DNA from: Prunella strophiata
Lineage: Eukaryota > Chordata > Aves > Passeriformes > Prunellidae
Reading direction: 5' to 3'
Length of the DNA stretch: 64,000 nucleotides
Assembly: GCA_036583965.1 (NCBI GenBank)
Contig: JAZBQD010000019.1
Location: 16,445,585 to 16,509,584 of the forward strand
The notes beneath the pieces are model-generated. The model had not been told where the DNA came from and made no database searches. It was given only the letters and a program-made list of their open reading frames with translations. The position numbers and the translations under genes were made by a program. Below are positions 48,726-61,400 of this stretch, one piece after another; within the stretch, counting starts at the first letter, position 1; each line of letters opens with the position of its first letter.

Positions 48726-51700
48726 AAATATGGAATGGGAGTACTCAGCCCTTCAGCAGTTCTGGGTCTTCCTGAAAATAAATTTAAAATGATGGATTAT
48801 CAACTTCTTTCACGGTTTCTGGCAACATATGTCAGTAGTATATGTTAAGTAGTAATATCTAGCCCTGTAGCTACATGTTTGGGCTAGTCGTGACTGTTGG
48901 TTAAGTGAGTTCATGACTTCTGTGATCAGAGATTTTAAAATGTGTACTTGACAGTATCAGCCTTGTACCATTTTGCTTTTAAAATCTGTCAGTGCATGAC
49001 TTAGTACTTCATTAGATCTACAGCTACTGTATTTAGTGACTTGTGGATCTACTTACAGCTTTTGACTGTCAACAGACCTTGTGATTTTATTAATTAAAGT
49101 TTTTTATAGTAGGAAGTAGGATGAGAAGCAACTTGAGAATCATTAATCCTTACTTTTTGGGAAAGTTCTGTTAAACTGTACAATATGTAACCCCTACAGC
49201 AAAGATCATAAACTGATATGGAGGAATCAGTCTTCTAAGCAGAATTTTGGTAATTGAGCTTTTGATAAGTTCCCAGAGAGATCTTGTAGTTTTTTGATTA
49301 TACTTTGAAAGGTTAAACTGACACCTGATTTTTATTTATTTTACAGTGAGGAAGATGCATTTAAACCTTGAGCAGCTTCATGTTGCAAGAGAAAACATTC
49401 AAAATAGAAATAGATTTAGTTTAATTTCAAGATGAAGAGGGAATTTTACAAATTATCACTGATTTTTTTTTTTTTTGGCTAATTTTTACAGTATGTTTTG
49501 TCGTAGACACTGTCCTGGCTGTTGGGGGCATGTTTAAAAACTTGTTTGAAAAATTGTCTGATTTTTTTTTTTTTAATTCTTTTTAGAAAAGAAATCAAAA
49601 GTTCCTAACCTCCTTGTGAAGAAATAGCTCATTCAAACTAAAATCCATTTATTAACTTCCAGTGGGATATGTGTGCTTCAGAGTGATTAGAACCTGAGTT
49701 GGACTGTTGTTACCAGCTCACTTGTGCATAAATGAACATCTGTAAGGAAGATACAAATTGGTATTAAAAACTAAAATTAAGTCATTGCTTTATCTTGCAT
49801 ATCTAAGATACTTCAATGAAAGCAGGAACTGTCTCAGACTTCCTAATTGCACCTAATACACAGATGTTTATTTGTTAGGACATACACTTTAGGCCTCTCT
49901 CAAGCTGCATACTTTCTACTTCAAAGTATTGAATAATACACAGTTAAAATTCTTAATATAGTAGGTGGTATCAGTCCTGGGTAAATGTGCACTCTATTAA
50001 TAGGCTAGTTTTTCTAACTTGCTTGTGTAGACACCTCATAAAATTTGATTTATATTTTGTTTACTCCCACTGTCTGTTGTTTGTGGGCTGATTTTGAAGG
50101 CAAATAATCATTTCTACATGTGAGCAAATAATTTGGAAAAAGGTAATGCCATACCTGTATTTTATATAATGTGCAATTTATGTTTCCTTGCATGCTTTTT
50201 TAACTAAATGAAACAGTTGACTGATTTTTAACTTTTTCCAGTTAACAAAGACATACAAGTGATATGAACTGAGTACTGACTGAACTGACCTATACACCAT
50301 TTGTCTCCACGTTTCCATTGCATTCTTGTATTGTCTTTCTTTGTCAGCTCCTCCTCTTTCCACAATGAAACTTCTTCCTTCCTGCATTTCTAAACCAGCT
50401 TTTCCTAGCCTTTGAGCTGAGATTCATCCTGTGCACACTGGCATGTTCTTACTGACTTACTCCAGGAAGCTGACAGAAAACCTCGGGATCTGCCTGAAGG
50501 TGAAGGCTCCATTTCCTGAGTAGGGGAGGTCCTGGGGATAAGAGCAGTAGTTGCAGTAGTTCCTTCTGTGTGTGGGAAATTCCCACTCCTGGTAAAGGGC
50601 CAGTTTGGCTATGCACAGATCAACAGCAGAATTACCAGTGGTTTCTTTGGCTGACCATGCTTCAGTCTTTGGATTTTGCAGCTGTGACTTGGTGTAGTAG
50701 GCTGCTTTACAAGTGGTTGAGATTTTATTGCACAGTCAGGGTGTTCAGATAAGGGAAGTACAATCAGTATTCCACATCCAATGTAAGCTATCATTTGGAA
50801 TTGGAGGAATAAGAACTAAGTTAGAGGGGGTTTTATCTGTAGGAGTGGTTTTTTAACTTGTGCTGGTGTTTTAACACCATCATAAAAGAAAATAATTTAG
50901 AGTAGATGAGTGAGTTGTGTTGCTAGCTGCATGTCTAATGTTGCCAGGCACTAAACTGTTAAGAGTCATTGCAGACAATCTGGAATAATCAATTTTAGAA
51001 CAGAAATACCATAAACTGCTTTCATATCAGGTATATTATGCTTTGAAGCATGAAATTGTAATTTTTTTCCACTATAATAGCTATTCACTTTTTATTTAAA
51101 ACCCTGAAAAGTTTCTCTGTGTGATTCCTAGTTGTAATGTATTCTACTTGAATTGAAGCAGAGCAAGAGTGAAATATTTTCGTACAAATTATCACCTACC
51201 ATGTGAGTCTGTGTGTAATCAGAAGTCTTTGATTTCTTACCCATTTCTGACATGGTATTTCTTATTCTTGAAATGTCTTTGTGCTTCTTGGGGTTTACTG
51301 CATGGTTTCAGATCACCTTGTTTTCATTCTGAGCCCAGATGACTGAAGTGACCTCTAAAGTGAACATTTCTGTTCAAGTAATTTGTGTTAATTTGAAAGC
51401 TTAAACTTTAATTAAAACTTACTGGTCCTGTATCTAAACTTTTTGACAAGTGGAAGTTAACCCCTCCATTGCAGGCCATATTTGTGAGTTCTGTTTTAGG
51501 AACTCTCATAGTTTTCATTCAGAAGTTGTAATTTTCTGCTTCTGAAGTCTGTATGTTAATGACTTCTGCCACAGGGCAAGCACCTATCCTTGCTGTTTCT
51601 GTAGTGCTGGTATCAGTAAACCTGTACAACTGGCAGGCTTAGACAAAACTTGGCTTAAGTTTTTTTTACCTTGTTCAAACCCAAGGGACTAATTTTGTTG

Positions 51701-54269
51701 GCTTGTTTTTAGGTAAGCAACACAGTATTTATCTTAGATAAAAATGAAAAAAGCATGGGGGAAGATGACTTGGGATTTTTTTGTTTCTTTTCTCCTGTTT
51801 CTCCCCTTTCCTTAATATTTAGGTTTGCTCCTTCAGAAGTGTCTTAGACTCAGGAATATTCTCTTGGAATTGTAGAACACTTTCTTGGGCTTCAGTTTGA
51901 GCTGTTTGTTGAGTTTCTGAGGATTAGTTTCTGTGATTGGGTTGCAGCAGATCTGATTGCAGAACTTAAACCTCTGTGTGCATCTTGCAAGAAACAGCTC
52001 TTGAAACTTTCATTTAAATGTAAACATGTTTATACTGGTGAGGGGTAATGAGCAGCACTTTTTCTTCTGTTTTTGAGGAAGACTCCATGTAACAGTTTGG
52101 TGGGAGTGCAGCAGTGTGCCAGATTAACTGGTCTCTTCCATATGTGTATGTGTAAACAAAGCTGCAAATTTGCTGTTTAAGACTGTTGAATTGGGATATT
52201 TGATGTCTCTAAATATAATTGAAAATAGCATTGAATATCTGTATGTAATCTCTTTTGAGCAAGTCTTTCCCTATACACACATTCCTTCTGCAGCACAGAA
52301 TGGTGTTTTCTACTAACAAAACCCCCAGCTGTGCTGTGTTGCATCACAGTGACAGGTAATAGAATTCTGCAAGTCAGTTTTCTTCTTTATAGGTAGTTTC
52401 AGATGTTATTTTTTGGCTCCAGTGTTTTGCAGTTGCCTTTATAAATTTGTTCACAGCTGTAATTTAAAAAATAATTTGATCTGCATAATTTAGAAGCATT
52501 TACTAAAAACATAGCATGCATTAAGGTGAGTTTTCAGCTCTTGCCTAACTTTGGATAGAGCCATTGGGTCAATGAAGATGAAATTTTGTTGGTGTATTTT
52601 TTTTTTTATGTTGGTGTATTTAGACTGGATAGTCTTAACATTTTCTAGGATAGTACAAATGGAAAAATACCTACATAGAAAGTAATGCTTATGACAAAAG
52701 CTTCTCAAACTAATGGTAATGACTTTGAATGGAAGTTTATTTGTGGTGTGTTATCTTTCTGTAACCTATTTCTGAAGAATATATCTGTGTTGCAGACAGT
52801 AATATGTCTGTTATTGCTACCTGCTTTCCACATGTAAGTAACAAAGACTTAACATTGCCTCATACCAGGAAGGGACCTGATCCTGTGAAATTTAGTATAT
52901 GAAATAAACTCACTGAACTAACTAGTAGATTAGTCACTGATCTTTGACTTGTTGAACCCTTTTTGGGGAACTTACTGCACAAATGGAGCATCATATTCTC
53001 CAGAAGGATGGATTTGGGGCAGTTACTAGTTATAGAGCACAATTTACCTTTCAGTATGTTTCTATCTCCAGATCAGTGTTTTTCTACTTATTGACCAAAA
53101 TGGTGAGGAATAAGTTGAATCATGTGGCAGTGAGAAGCAATTCAAGCCTTAAAAAGCTTGATTTGTCTTTCCTGCAAGTATCAGGTTTAGTAGAGAAGAA
53201 ATGCTCTTTTTTGGTAAGGCTAGTAAAGGAGTCATTCTCTGTTGTCTGCTTCTAGCTTGGGAAATGAAGTGTCTGCATTCAGTTTTTTCAATTTTTTTAA
53301 AATAGTGTTTTGTCAAACATTTAAGTTATGTATGATATTCTTCTAATGTTGGGATTTACATGTCTGTAGGTCTGTGTTCAGCCATTAAAGTATGATGAAA
53401 TTATCAATTACTTTTGATTCCTGGAAGATTCTATTTCATATTTGCTGGTATTAAATATTTCTAGACAGTCAAGATTTCTAGAAGTTTAATAGCACAAATA
53501 ATATTCCAAGTCTTCATGTAGTGCAAGTTGGGACTTTGAAAGCATGACTGACTCTGTGTGTCTGATGATTGTAAAAAGGAAATGCTGGGTTTAGATGTTC
53601 TTTAGACAAACCCTAAATTCAAAACTCGAGCCTATGGCCAAAGTTTGAGCAATTTATTGGATTCATTTGTAAACCTCATCTTAGATGTTTTCCTTCTCTA
53701 TCCTGCTCTATGGTTTGTGATTATTTTTTTTTCTTTAGTTATGCACTTACACTTGAGCAAATAAGCTGCTTTGGTAACAGAGCTCATGCGTGTCAGAAAA
53801 CTGGAAAAACTCAAAAAAACCTGAAAAGTGTATTTGGGATTGAGGCAAGAGAGCTTTTTCTGTGTGTCTTGTTTTCCCTTGAGGGGTATTTATTTCAGTT
53901 TTGTTGTTGAATTGTATTGAGTTTGTAAACAGCTTTTACTCCAAGAGCAGTTGAGACAGGGTGATAGCTTCTCAAGCCAACTTCATTAATGGAAGCTGCC
54001 TCTTGTAGAGCAACAGACTTAGAAATTGGGAACAAGCAGCCTTCGCATTAATTTGAAAATATACTTAATTGTATCTGATGATCACATATATAGTAAGTTG
54101 GTAGATATAAAAATCATTGTTAAAGCTTCTAAATTTGTCAAGTAGTAACCTTTCTTATTAGACAACAGAATGTTCTGATTTTGCTGTAATTCTTTAATGA
54201 TACACCACTCTTAGAGACACTCTTCAGTCTCTTCCCTCATATCCCCCAACCTAACATCTTCATCCGTGT

Positions 54270-54490
54270 CAGACAGAGGGCTGGAGTGCACCCTCAGCAG
54301 TTTTGCAGGTGGCACCAAGCTGCGGTGGTGTGGTTGGCATGCCTGAGGGACAGGATGCCATCCACATGGACCTGCACTAGCCCGAGAAGCCGGGCCTTGT
54401 GAACCTCAGGAGGTGCAAGGTGCTGCAGCTGGGTCAGGGCAGCCCCTGGTAGCAGTCCAGGCTAGGGAATGAACACTTGCAGAGCAGCCC
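54270..54490 (+). mobile_element. CR1 LINE fragment, end of the reverse-transcriptase ORF (degenerate)
   Basis: GGAGTGCACCCTCAGCAG, GACAGGATGCCATCCACATG, GTGCAAGGTGCTGCAGCTGG and GTCAGGGCAGCCCCTGG match, in order, the 3' part of CR1 ORF2 as I know it. The reverse-transcriptase signature F-A-D-D-T-K-L reads FAGGTKL here, so both catalytic aspartates are lost. The frame is broken by a shift after it and by in-frame stops. It is truncated at both ends, in the same orientation as PPP4R3A, and dead. Confidence 0.88.
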
Positions 54491-55373
54491 ATATTTTAGT
54501 AATACATTTGCCTTAGAACTATGGTGATGGAAGTGAGAAGTTAACACTTTTCTTAAGGTTTGGACATTTCTTAAAGCCTAAGTTTAACCAGGTAAGTAAA
54601 TGGAGAAATGCCACCTTAAAGGGGTGCTTGCAGCCTTGCATTTTAATTATATGATTGACAGTGCAAGTTAATTTATGAGTATAGCTTCGTGTAAGCTGAG
54701 TGAAGCTCTGCAGATACATAAATTTAAGTCATGCACTGGAATTAGTGCAGCTGAGTAGCAAGGTGGATGAGGGAAGTGGTTGGTCCAAGAATAAAATCAG
54801 TTTTAAAAGTTGTTTTTGCATAGATCAATACTTTGGATTGTTTAAATGTGACACAAGAATGCTAACATGCAAAAGGAAGGGAAAGAAGACACAGACATGA
54901 GAATGGAATTGCTGTTCTGTGTTTTGTATCAGTAAAACCTGCTGTGAAAGCATTGTTCTGAGTTTGTGTGAAGTTTTCTGGCATTAGCAGTCACAGTGGT
55001 TACTGCTCCAAGCATTAGTTTCTAGATATGCTTCCCAGGAAAATAAGTGTTTTAGCTAACCTTTAAGAACAAGTACCACACGATTAAAATTTTCACACAA
55101 AACAACCATAAGTAATCTCTGGAATGCAGTTGTGATGCTTTTGGTGTGCTGACTTGCAGATTTTCATCATGTCTACAAAATTTTCAGTGGAAAAATTGTT
55201 ACTCAGAATAAGAAATGTTTAAAATTCAGTCCTCAGAGCATTATTCTGTACTGTGTGAGTATCTCTTAGGGGTTAAGAGACTTATTGTTGCCTAAGGAAA
55301 GAGTAATCAGAAAATTTATGTGGAGGGTAAAATTTTAGCATACATATAAATAAGTGGAACTTTTTTTTCCTAG

Positions 55374-55429
55374 GCTCTCTTCTTTTGGAGTCCAAAATTA
55401 ATCCGAACACTGCGTACCAGAAGCAACAG
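55374..55429 (+). CDS. PPP4R3A: PPP4R3A coding exon 2
   Basis: A 56-bp exon after the acceptor CCTAG and before the donor GTAAAT. Its first two bases complete the Gly codon from exon 1, and it then reads SLLLESKINPNTAYQKQQ, giving residues 48-66 of the protein. This sequence is essentially invariant in the PPP4R3 family and continues the N-terminal EVH1/PH-like domain. The exon ends in phase 0. The next expected segment (beginning DTLIVWSEAE in the human protein) was not found before the window ends. Confidence 0.97.
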
Positions 55430-58400
55430 GTAAATGTACTTTTCTTTTCCTCATGTTTAAAGGCAGGGTCTTTAACAGTATACAACCAAAAGTGTAGCAA
55501 TATAGTAATTTTTTTGCCTCTATTGCAAATTATATTTTATGTTCTTGTGGTAAAAGTAGGCAAAATAGTTTGCACCATTTTTGTGCATTACATGGTCATG
55601 TGTTGTTTCTCTGCATTTTTGGTGAAGTTATACAAATAAATTGCACTCTGTTTTGCACTAGAAATTGCTTTGGGAGAGACAGTCAAAACATAGTTGGGAA
55701 AATCACAAAGTAGCAGAGGTTCCTGAGAGTTATAGTATCTGAAACTTAGTATCATCTGGCTTTTTTCTTCTTTATATTTCAGGTGCTTTAACTTTAAATG
55801 TATTTTTATTCAGGGAAAGGCTAGAAGGCTTTAAAGCTATTTACCATGCTAACCTTTGTTTGTCTTTTACTTAGAAGGTGGGTATGGGTTACAACTGCTC
55901 CAAAGCATTCTGTGTTCATAAAAGCAGCTTTTCACCTTTAGTTTGCACATTGCTTCAATTGTTTAAACCATACATTTTGAGCCCCTAAAGAATGTTCCTG
56001 AGATGGGTGAGAAGTGAGCTGTGTAGGCTTTGTACTTTATTTGCTGTGTTTGTTTCATGGATGCTGGGAATTGCCTTTACAGGTTTAAAAATTATGAACC
56101 AGATTGTATTTTGTTGCCTGTTTGGTCAGCTCAGACTTGTTAAAATCTTGTCAGGTACAGCTGATGTATTAAAACATTCTTCAGTCTTCACCTTTAATAG
56201 TTTATCACAGGCATGGACATACTGATGTTTTGTTCACAGGCAGACCTAGTAGTTGTGTCACTGCAGGTATTTGTAAAATTGTGTTTCGAACTGAATAGGG
56301 AGAGCCAGTATGGGCTAAAAATACCCTTCCTTGAAAAATTTAACCTGTATCTATCTCCTGATATATTCATAATGCACTGTATAAGCAGCTGATACTGAGC
56401 AACTGATAAGGGCAGTATGGGTCTGGAGAATCAGTTCCAGGGAGTAAGGACAAGACCAGCAAAAATGCTAAGCAGACTAAGTTTTAGCTGTACTCCTGAC
56501 TAGCTTGAGGTCATAGTTCTATGATACAGTAGCTTGAGCTTTAAGACTCCTGAATAATACTGAGTATTACACAGCTCTATGGCATAAAGTGCTGATCTGG
56601 TATAAACTTGCTTTGCTGGCTTAAATTGATTAAAAGAGCACAGAGGGGGGTGAGTTTTGTATCAATAGGCTTTGTGCCACATCAGACATGAAACCTACTT
56701 CAAGGAGGCATAAAATGACAAGATTGGTGCAAACCACCACATGTGCTGATCAGTGTAACAGCATTTCCTGCTCTGTGTAATCTGGGTAATTACATTGTAA
56801 TCTAGTGCTACATAAATCATACTGGTCATTGTGAAAACATGGTTAGAAAAATAAAAATAATCAACATGAATCTGTCCCATTAAAGCAGTACTGCACATTG
56901 TCTGTGCTGGAGAAGGAAAAGTGCTGTTTTTAAAGCTTTCAAATGCTGTGTTGACAGAAATTCATATTTGTAGGTGGATTGTTCATATTTAACCAAACCA
57001 GATTCTAATATAAATTGAATATGGGGCTCCAGTCTGAGCCTTAGAAATACCAAATGTTTCTTGTGTGTATTAAATCTGCTCTGTAGCCTGTTTTCTTTCA
57101 TGTGAAGCCTACTTGTCCTTTTTCTTAGTAAAAGGCAAGTTCAGAGTTTAAACCTGATTGCTTATGAGCTAAGCTTGGAGCTTAGCAGCTGAAAGAAAGA
57201 GTAGATTTTTTTCCAGCTCTGCTCCTAGAACTCTGAATGGCTTAAACTTACCTAAACCACAAGAAAATCAGCTTGGTACTTTAAATCCTTTTTCAAAAAC
57301 TGGTAACTCTGTGCTGGCAGAGAACTTTCAAACCATTTTACACAAGATCCATTTGTGGAATTGAGATGGAAGAATGAGTGAGATCTTTCTTTTTGACTGC
57401 AGAAGGTCACTTAGGTCACCTCACTACTAGTGAAATTGCAGCTCGAGATAGAAGACTTGCTTTTGAACTTGCCTGCTGTTGTTAGTTGCACATAGAAAAT
57501 TTCAAGAAAAATCTCCCAGAAATCTAAGGCTTTAAACTTCAAAGTAGCTGTGTAGTGTTATGATCTTTCCTGGCTTTTATCTCAGAATTTTGTTGTGAGG
57601 ATGAACCTATTTTAAAGGGTACATAGCAGCATCCATTTCTACTGTGACACAGCATGCAGCTTGTAGACACTTTGAATATCTAATGGAATAAATGGATGGG
57701 TTCTGACTTTTGTCTAGGCTGACATGAGGCTTGTAAGAAGAAACAGTCTTATTGGACTGACTGAAACAATCTGTGGTTGGAAGCAAGGAGAGATAATGTG
57801 TACTGAGCTCTTGGAGAACCTTGCAATGCCAGTGGCTTTGGATTCTTCAACAAAAGAAGCCTATAGATACCTTTGTGATAAACTGTGAAGTCCTTCCACT
57901 GGTGAATGAACCTTCTGCTTATGCTGATCTGTTAGTGCTAGTGTGAAGTAGATGGTCTCACTAATTGTTGATATCACAAATTATGCAATCTCATGGTTTA
58001 CATATGTGTGTTTTAATAACTGCATAGCTTAGATAATTATTTATCAAAATACTAGTGTGAAGACCTGAGGACAAGTTTGCCTTGCTGCTTCTGTTCCCTT
58101 GGAAACTAAAGCAAACAAAACCAACCAAACAACCAAAAAAAAACCCCAACAAAAACTACCTGTGAAGCTGAGCTTATTAGTATGATTTTGTCCCAATTGT
58201 CTGCTTTATATTTCTTGGTGTTTAGTGTTGAAAGCAGTGACTGCCCTTTGTAATGGTAAATACAACTTTCTACCTTTGGAGAGAAGGATTACTTGGGAGA
58301 TCTTGAGTCCTGCTCAGGGACTCATTTTTCATACGTCAGCCTGAGATACTTCAGTTTGCACAGCCTACTTCTCAGTCTTCTCAGACTTACCTGCCATCTG

Positions 58401-61400
58401 GAGGTTTGAAATTATCATTAAAGCATGAAATTCATAGGCAGTCTTTTGACAACATTTTCAGTAGTCAAATTAATTAGTCTGTCACAATGAAGAGCTGTTT
58501 TCTGCTGTGTTCAAAAAGAGAGATAGGTTTATGTATCTTATTCTGCAACATAGAATTGCTACCAGTGGAAGCTCATTGATGCTCTGAACCATGCACTTCC
58601 TGGCAAACTCATCACTGTTTATACTAGAACTAGAAGAAAGTAAGCCATATGAGGAAAAAACTAGAAAGAAAACAACTTGAGAAACTAATGTCCTGTGGCT
58701 TAAAAAAAAAGGACTTAATATTTCTTATGTTAAAGTACTATTTGTAGGCAGGAACTTCTTCAGAAAAAGCAAAATTTGCGTAGTAAAGCCACGTGAGCAC
58801 CTGATTTGTATTCTTGTTTACAGCTCTGTGTTAAGTTTTGTTGGTATTTTTATTTTAAAATGTTACAATAATGGTCCTATAACTTTGCCGTGGAATATTA
58901 CTGGATTTAATTACTGGGTAAGTAGTAGCATTCACCTTAAAAGCAAATTTTGTTTAGTAAGTGGAATTTAATAATACAAAGCATTGCTGGGTCACACATG
59001 GAATACTTAGTTTTTTCTTCTGTTGTTGGTTGTTTTCTTAATATTCTAGTAAAGGTAGAATATATTTGTGTGTTGGGGGGTTTAAGGCATTGAAATTTCA
59101 GAATGTTAATGACAAAGCTGCTGTTCTTAAACAAGTGGTCCTTACTCAGGAAATGAATAATTGCACTAGGATATTAGGACAACACCTTTTCCTATAGCAG
59201 CCCTAAATGATTAAAAACCCCTCTATACATACAGCATTTACCTAGGGAGAAACCTGATACGGATGTGGATGAGGTAGAGCTTCTCAGTATACTTTGGCAA
59301 TGCTTTAAAAATAGAACAGTAAAGATTTGTATCCTCAGCTTTTTTAGAATCATCCATGTGCATCCTGTAACACAGTGATGAAGTATGTATTGCATCCCTT
59401 TCTGTGCCTGATACAAAGAAGACTTGAGTTATTTACAGCTTCCACCTACAGAGTCTTGCCTCTGCCCTAGAGGTCTCTTGTGTCCCTCACTTTTGCAGTC
59501 TCTTTTCCAGTTCCTCAGAAGAATAAAAAGCTAAAATTCATCCAGAGTACTGTCTACTAGCTAATGTAACTTGAAGGTGGCCATCCTTGAATAATGGAGA
59601 GCAGACTTAATAATAAAAAGCCAAGTTTTGAAACTATCCAAAAGGCCACTGACTGAATGCTCAGAGAAGATGGAACTTCATACCCTTGCTGTTGTGACAA
59701 GCAAGCCAGCAGTGAAACTATTACAATAAAATTTGTGCATATTGTAGCTAAGATAGTATGGGAGAGTATGGGGTTTTGTGGGGTGAGGGAATAAACAAGG
59801 GGAAGGGTGGGCTGCTCTTGGGTTTCGGGTGGGGTTTGTCTATTTTAAATTAGCATAGGTTTCTTTTCCTTCATTTCTGTTTTCCTGTGAATTCTGATTT
59901 TTCTGCTTTTGCTGAGTGTCCTGATTTAGGGACAAATTCGGGAAGAAACTTCCAAAGGGGTCCCTCTAGAAAGTAGATTCAAGCAGCCCCTTCCCCAACT
60001 GATTCAGGAAAATATTTCCTTGGTGAAAAGTGGGAAAAAACCATTTATTTAACAAGCAAAATATTTGCAAGCATAAAAAATGAATACTATTAAACAATAG
60101 AACCTCTTGCTATTCTGAAGAGATGGCAAATTCAGAAAGACCTTGTCATGGGGTGTAGCTCAGCTCACTCAGTCTCTCACCAGTCCCTCCTGTGTGAGCT
60201 TCTGGTGCTCTTCTGGGTTTTCAGCCCAGAGCAGGGCTGACCAGTTCCAAGAAAAAGAAGAGCCACAGTCTGGGGAACATCTCTGCCTCAGCTAGCTAAA
60301 AACCAACGAAAAAGTGAAGGAGAGCTCTCTTCTACTTCTCTGTGCTGCAGACAACACAGACTGTGAGAGAGAAAAGCTGAAGCTCTTATCTATGTTTTGA
60401 ATTCAGCCACCTCAGACATTGCACTGCTTCTCCTTCTTCCTCCCTTCACTCTCAAATCTAGTTTTAAGGGTGCAGAACTTATTTCTGGATTAAACAGACA
60501 AATGAAGATACAATTCAGCATTATAAAGTCACACCAGGACACTGAGTATGGCCAGTAAGTCAAGTTTCTGCTGCAGAACTAATAAACTGATTTTATTCCA
60601 TGTGATTCATGGGAATACAGCTATGAAATCACTAACTAAAAAGTTGTGTAAGACTGTTGAGCTTTCACAGAAGCTAATAGAACACAATCTGAGTATGCCT
60701 TTGACATGTTAATCAGTTTTTTGAGTAAATTGTTAGCACATCCAGATAACCAGCTTCTAGGTGAAAAAGTGCATGACACCAAATGCAGAATTGAAACTTT
60801 ATATTATGTTACTTGGGCATGTTTTTTTAGCTTGAAGATTCTGCCATGACCTACCACATTACCTCTATATTTAACTTAAAAAGTCTGGGTTGTGCAAATA
60901 GTTTATTTCATAAAGAAAAACCTGAGATTATGAAGCTGTACTTTTGAGTGGAAGTATTTCAATAACAAGATGCTGAAAGGTGGGTTGGCATGTGCAGGGA
61001 AGTGTCTGTGACTGTAAACAATCTAAGGAATTAGATGAGGAACTAGCAGTCAGGCAGTCCAAGAGGGGAAGAAACAGCCTGGCTGTGTTGAACCTTGTGT
61101 GGGCCAGGAAAGTGTCATAATCCTGAACCATGTGAGGGCTAATAGGAAGAGATTCATTTGCTTTTTAAGGCTGAAAGCAAGAATTTATGAAATACCACAT
61201 TTAGGGCATCACTGCTTCTTGAGTGTAGATTAAATCTCATAGAGCTGCCAAGAGGATATTTTGGAGCTATGGAAAAGACTTGTCCCTGGGCATGAATAGC
61301 AGTGAGAGTCCATTGTCAAACAGTAACAGTTTTGTTAATTTAATCCTAGCAGAATTAAATCCTGAATACTAGTTGCTCTGAAATTCTTCATGATGAAATC

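Larger units (their letters stand above)
48162..55373 (+). other. PPP4R3A: PPP4R3A intron 1
   Basis: A 7.2-kb intron between GTAAGT and TTTTTTTTCCTAG. It carries several T runs (48701-48725, and shorter ones near 49466 and 49561) and one CR1 fragment. No other exon or gene is recognised in it. Confidence 0.9.
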
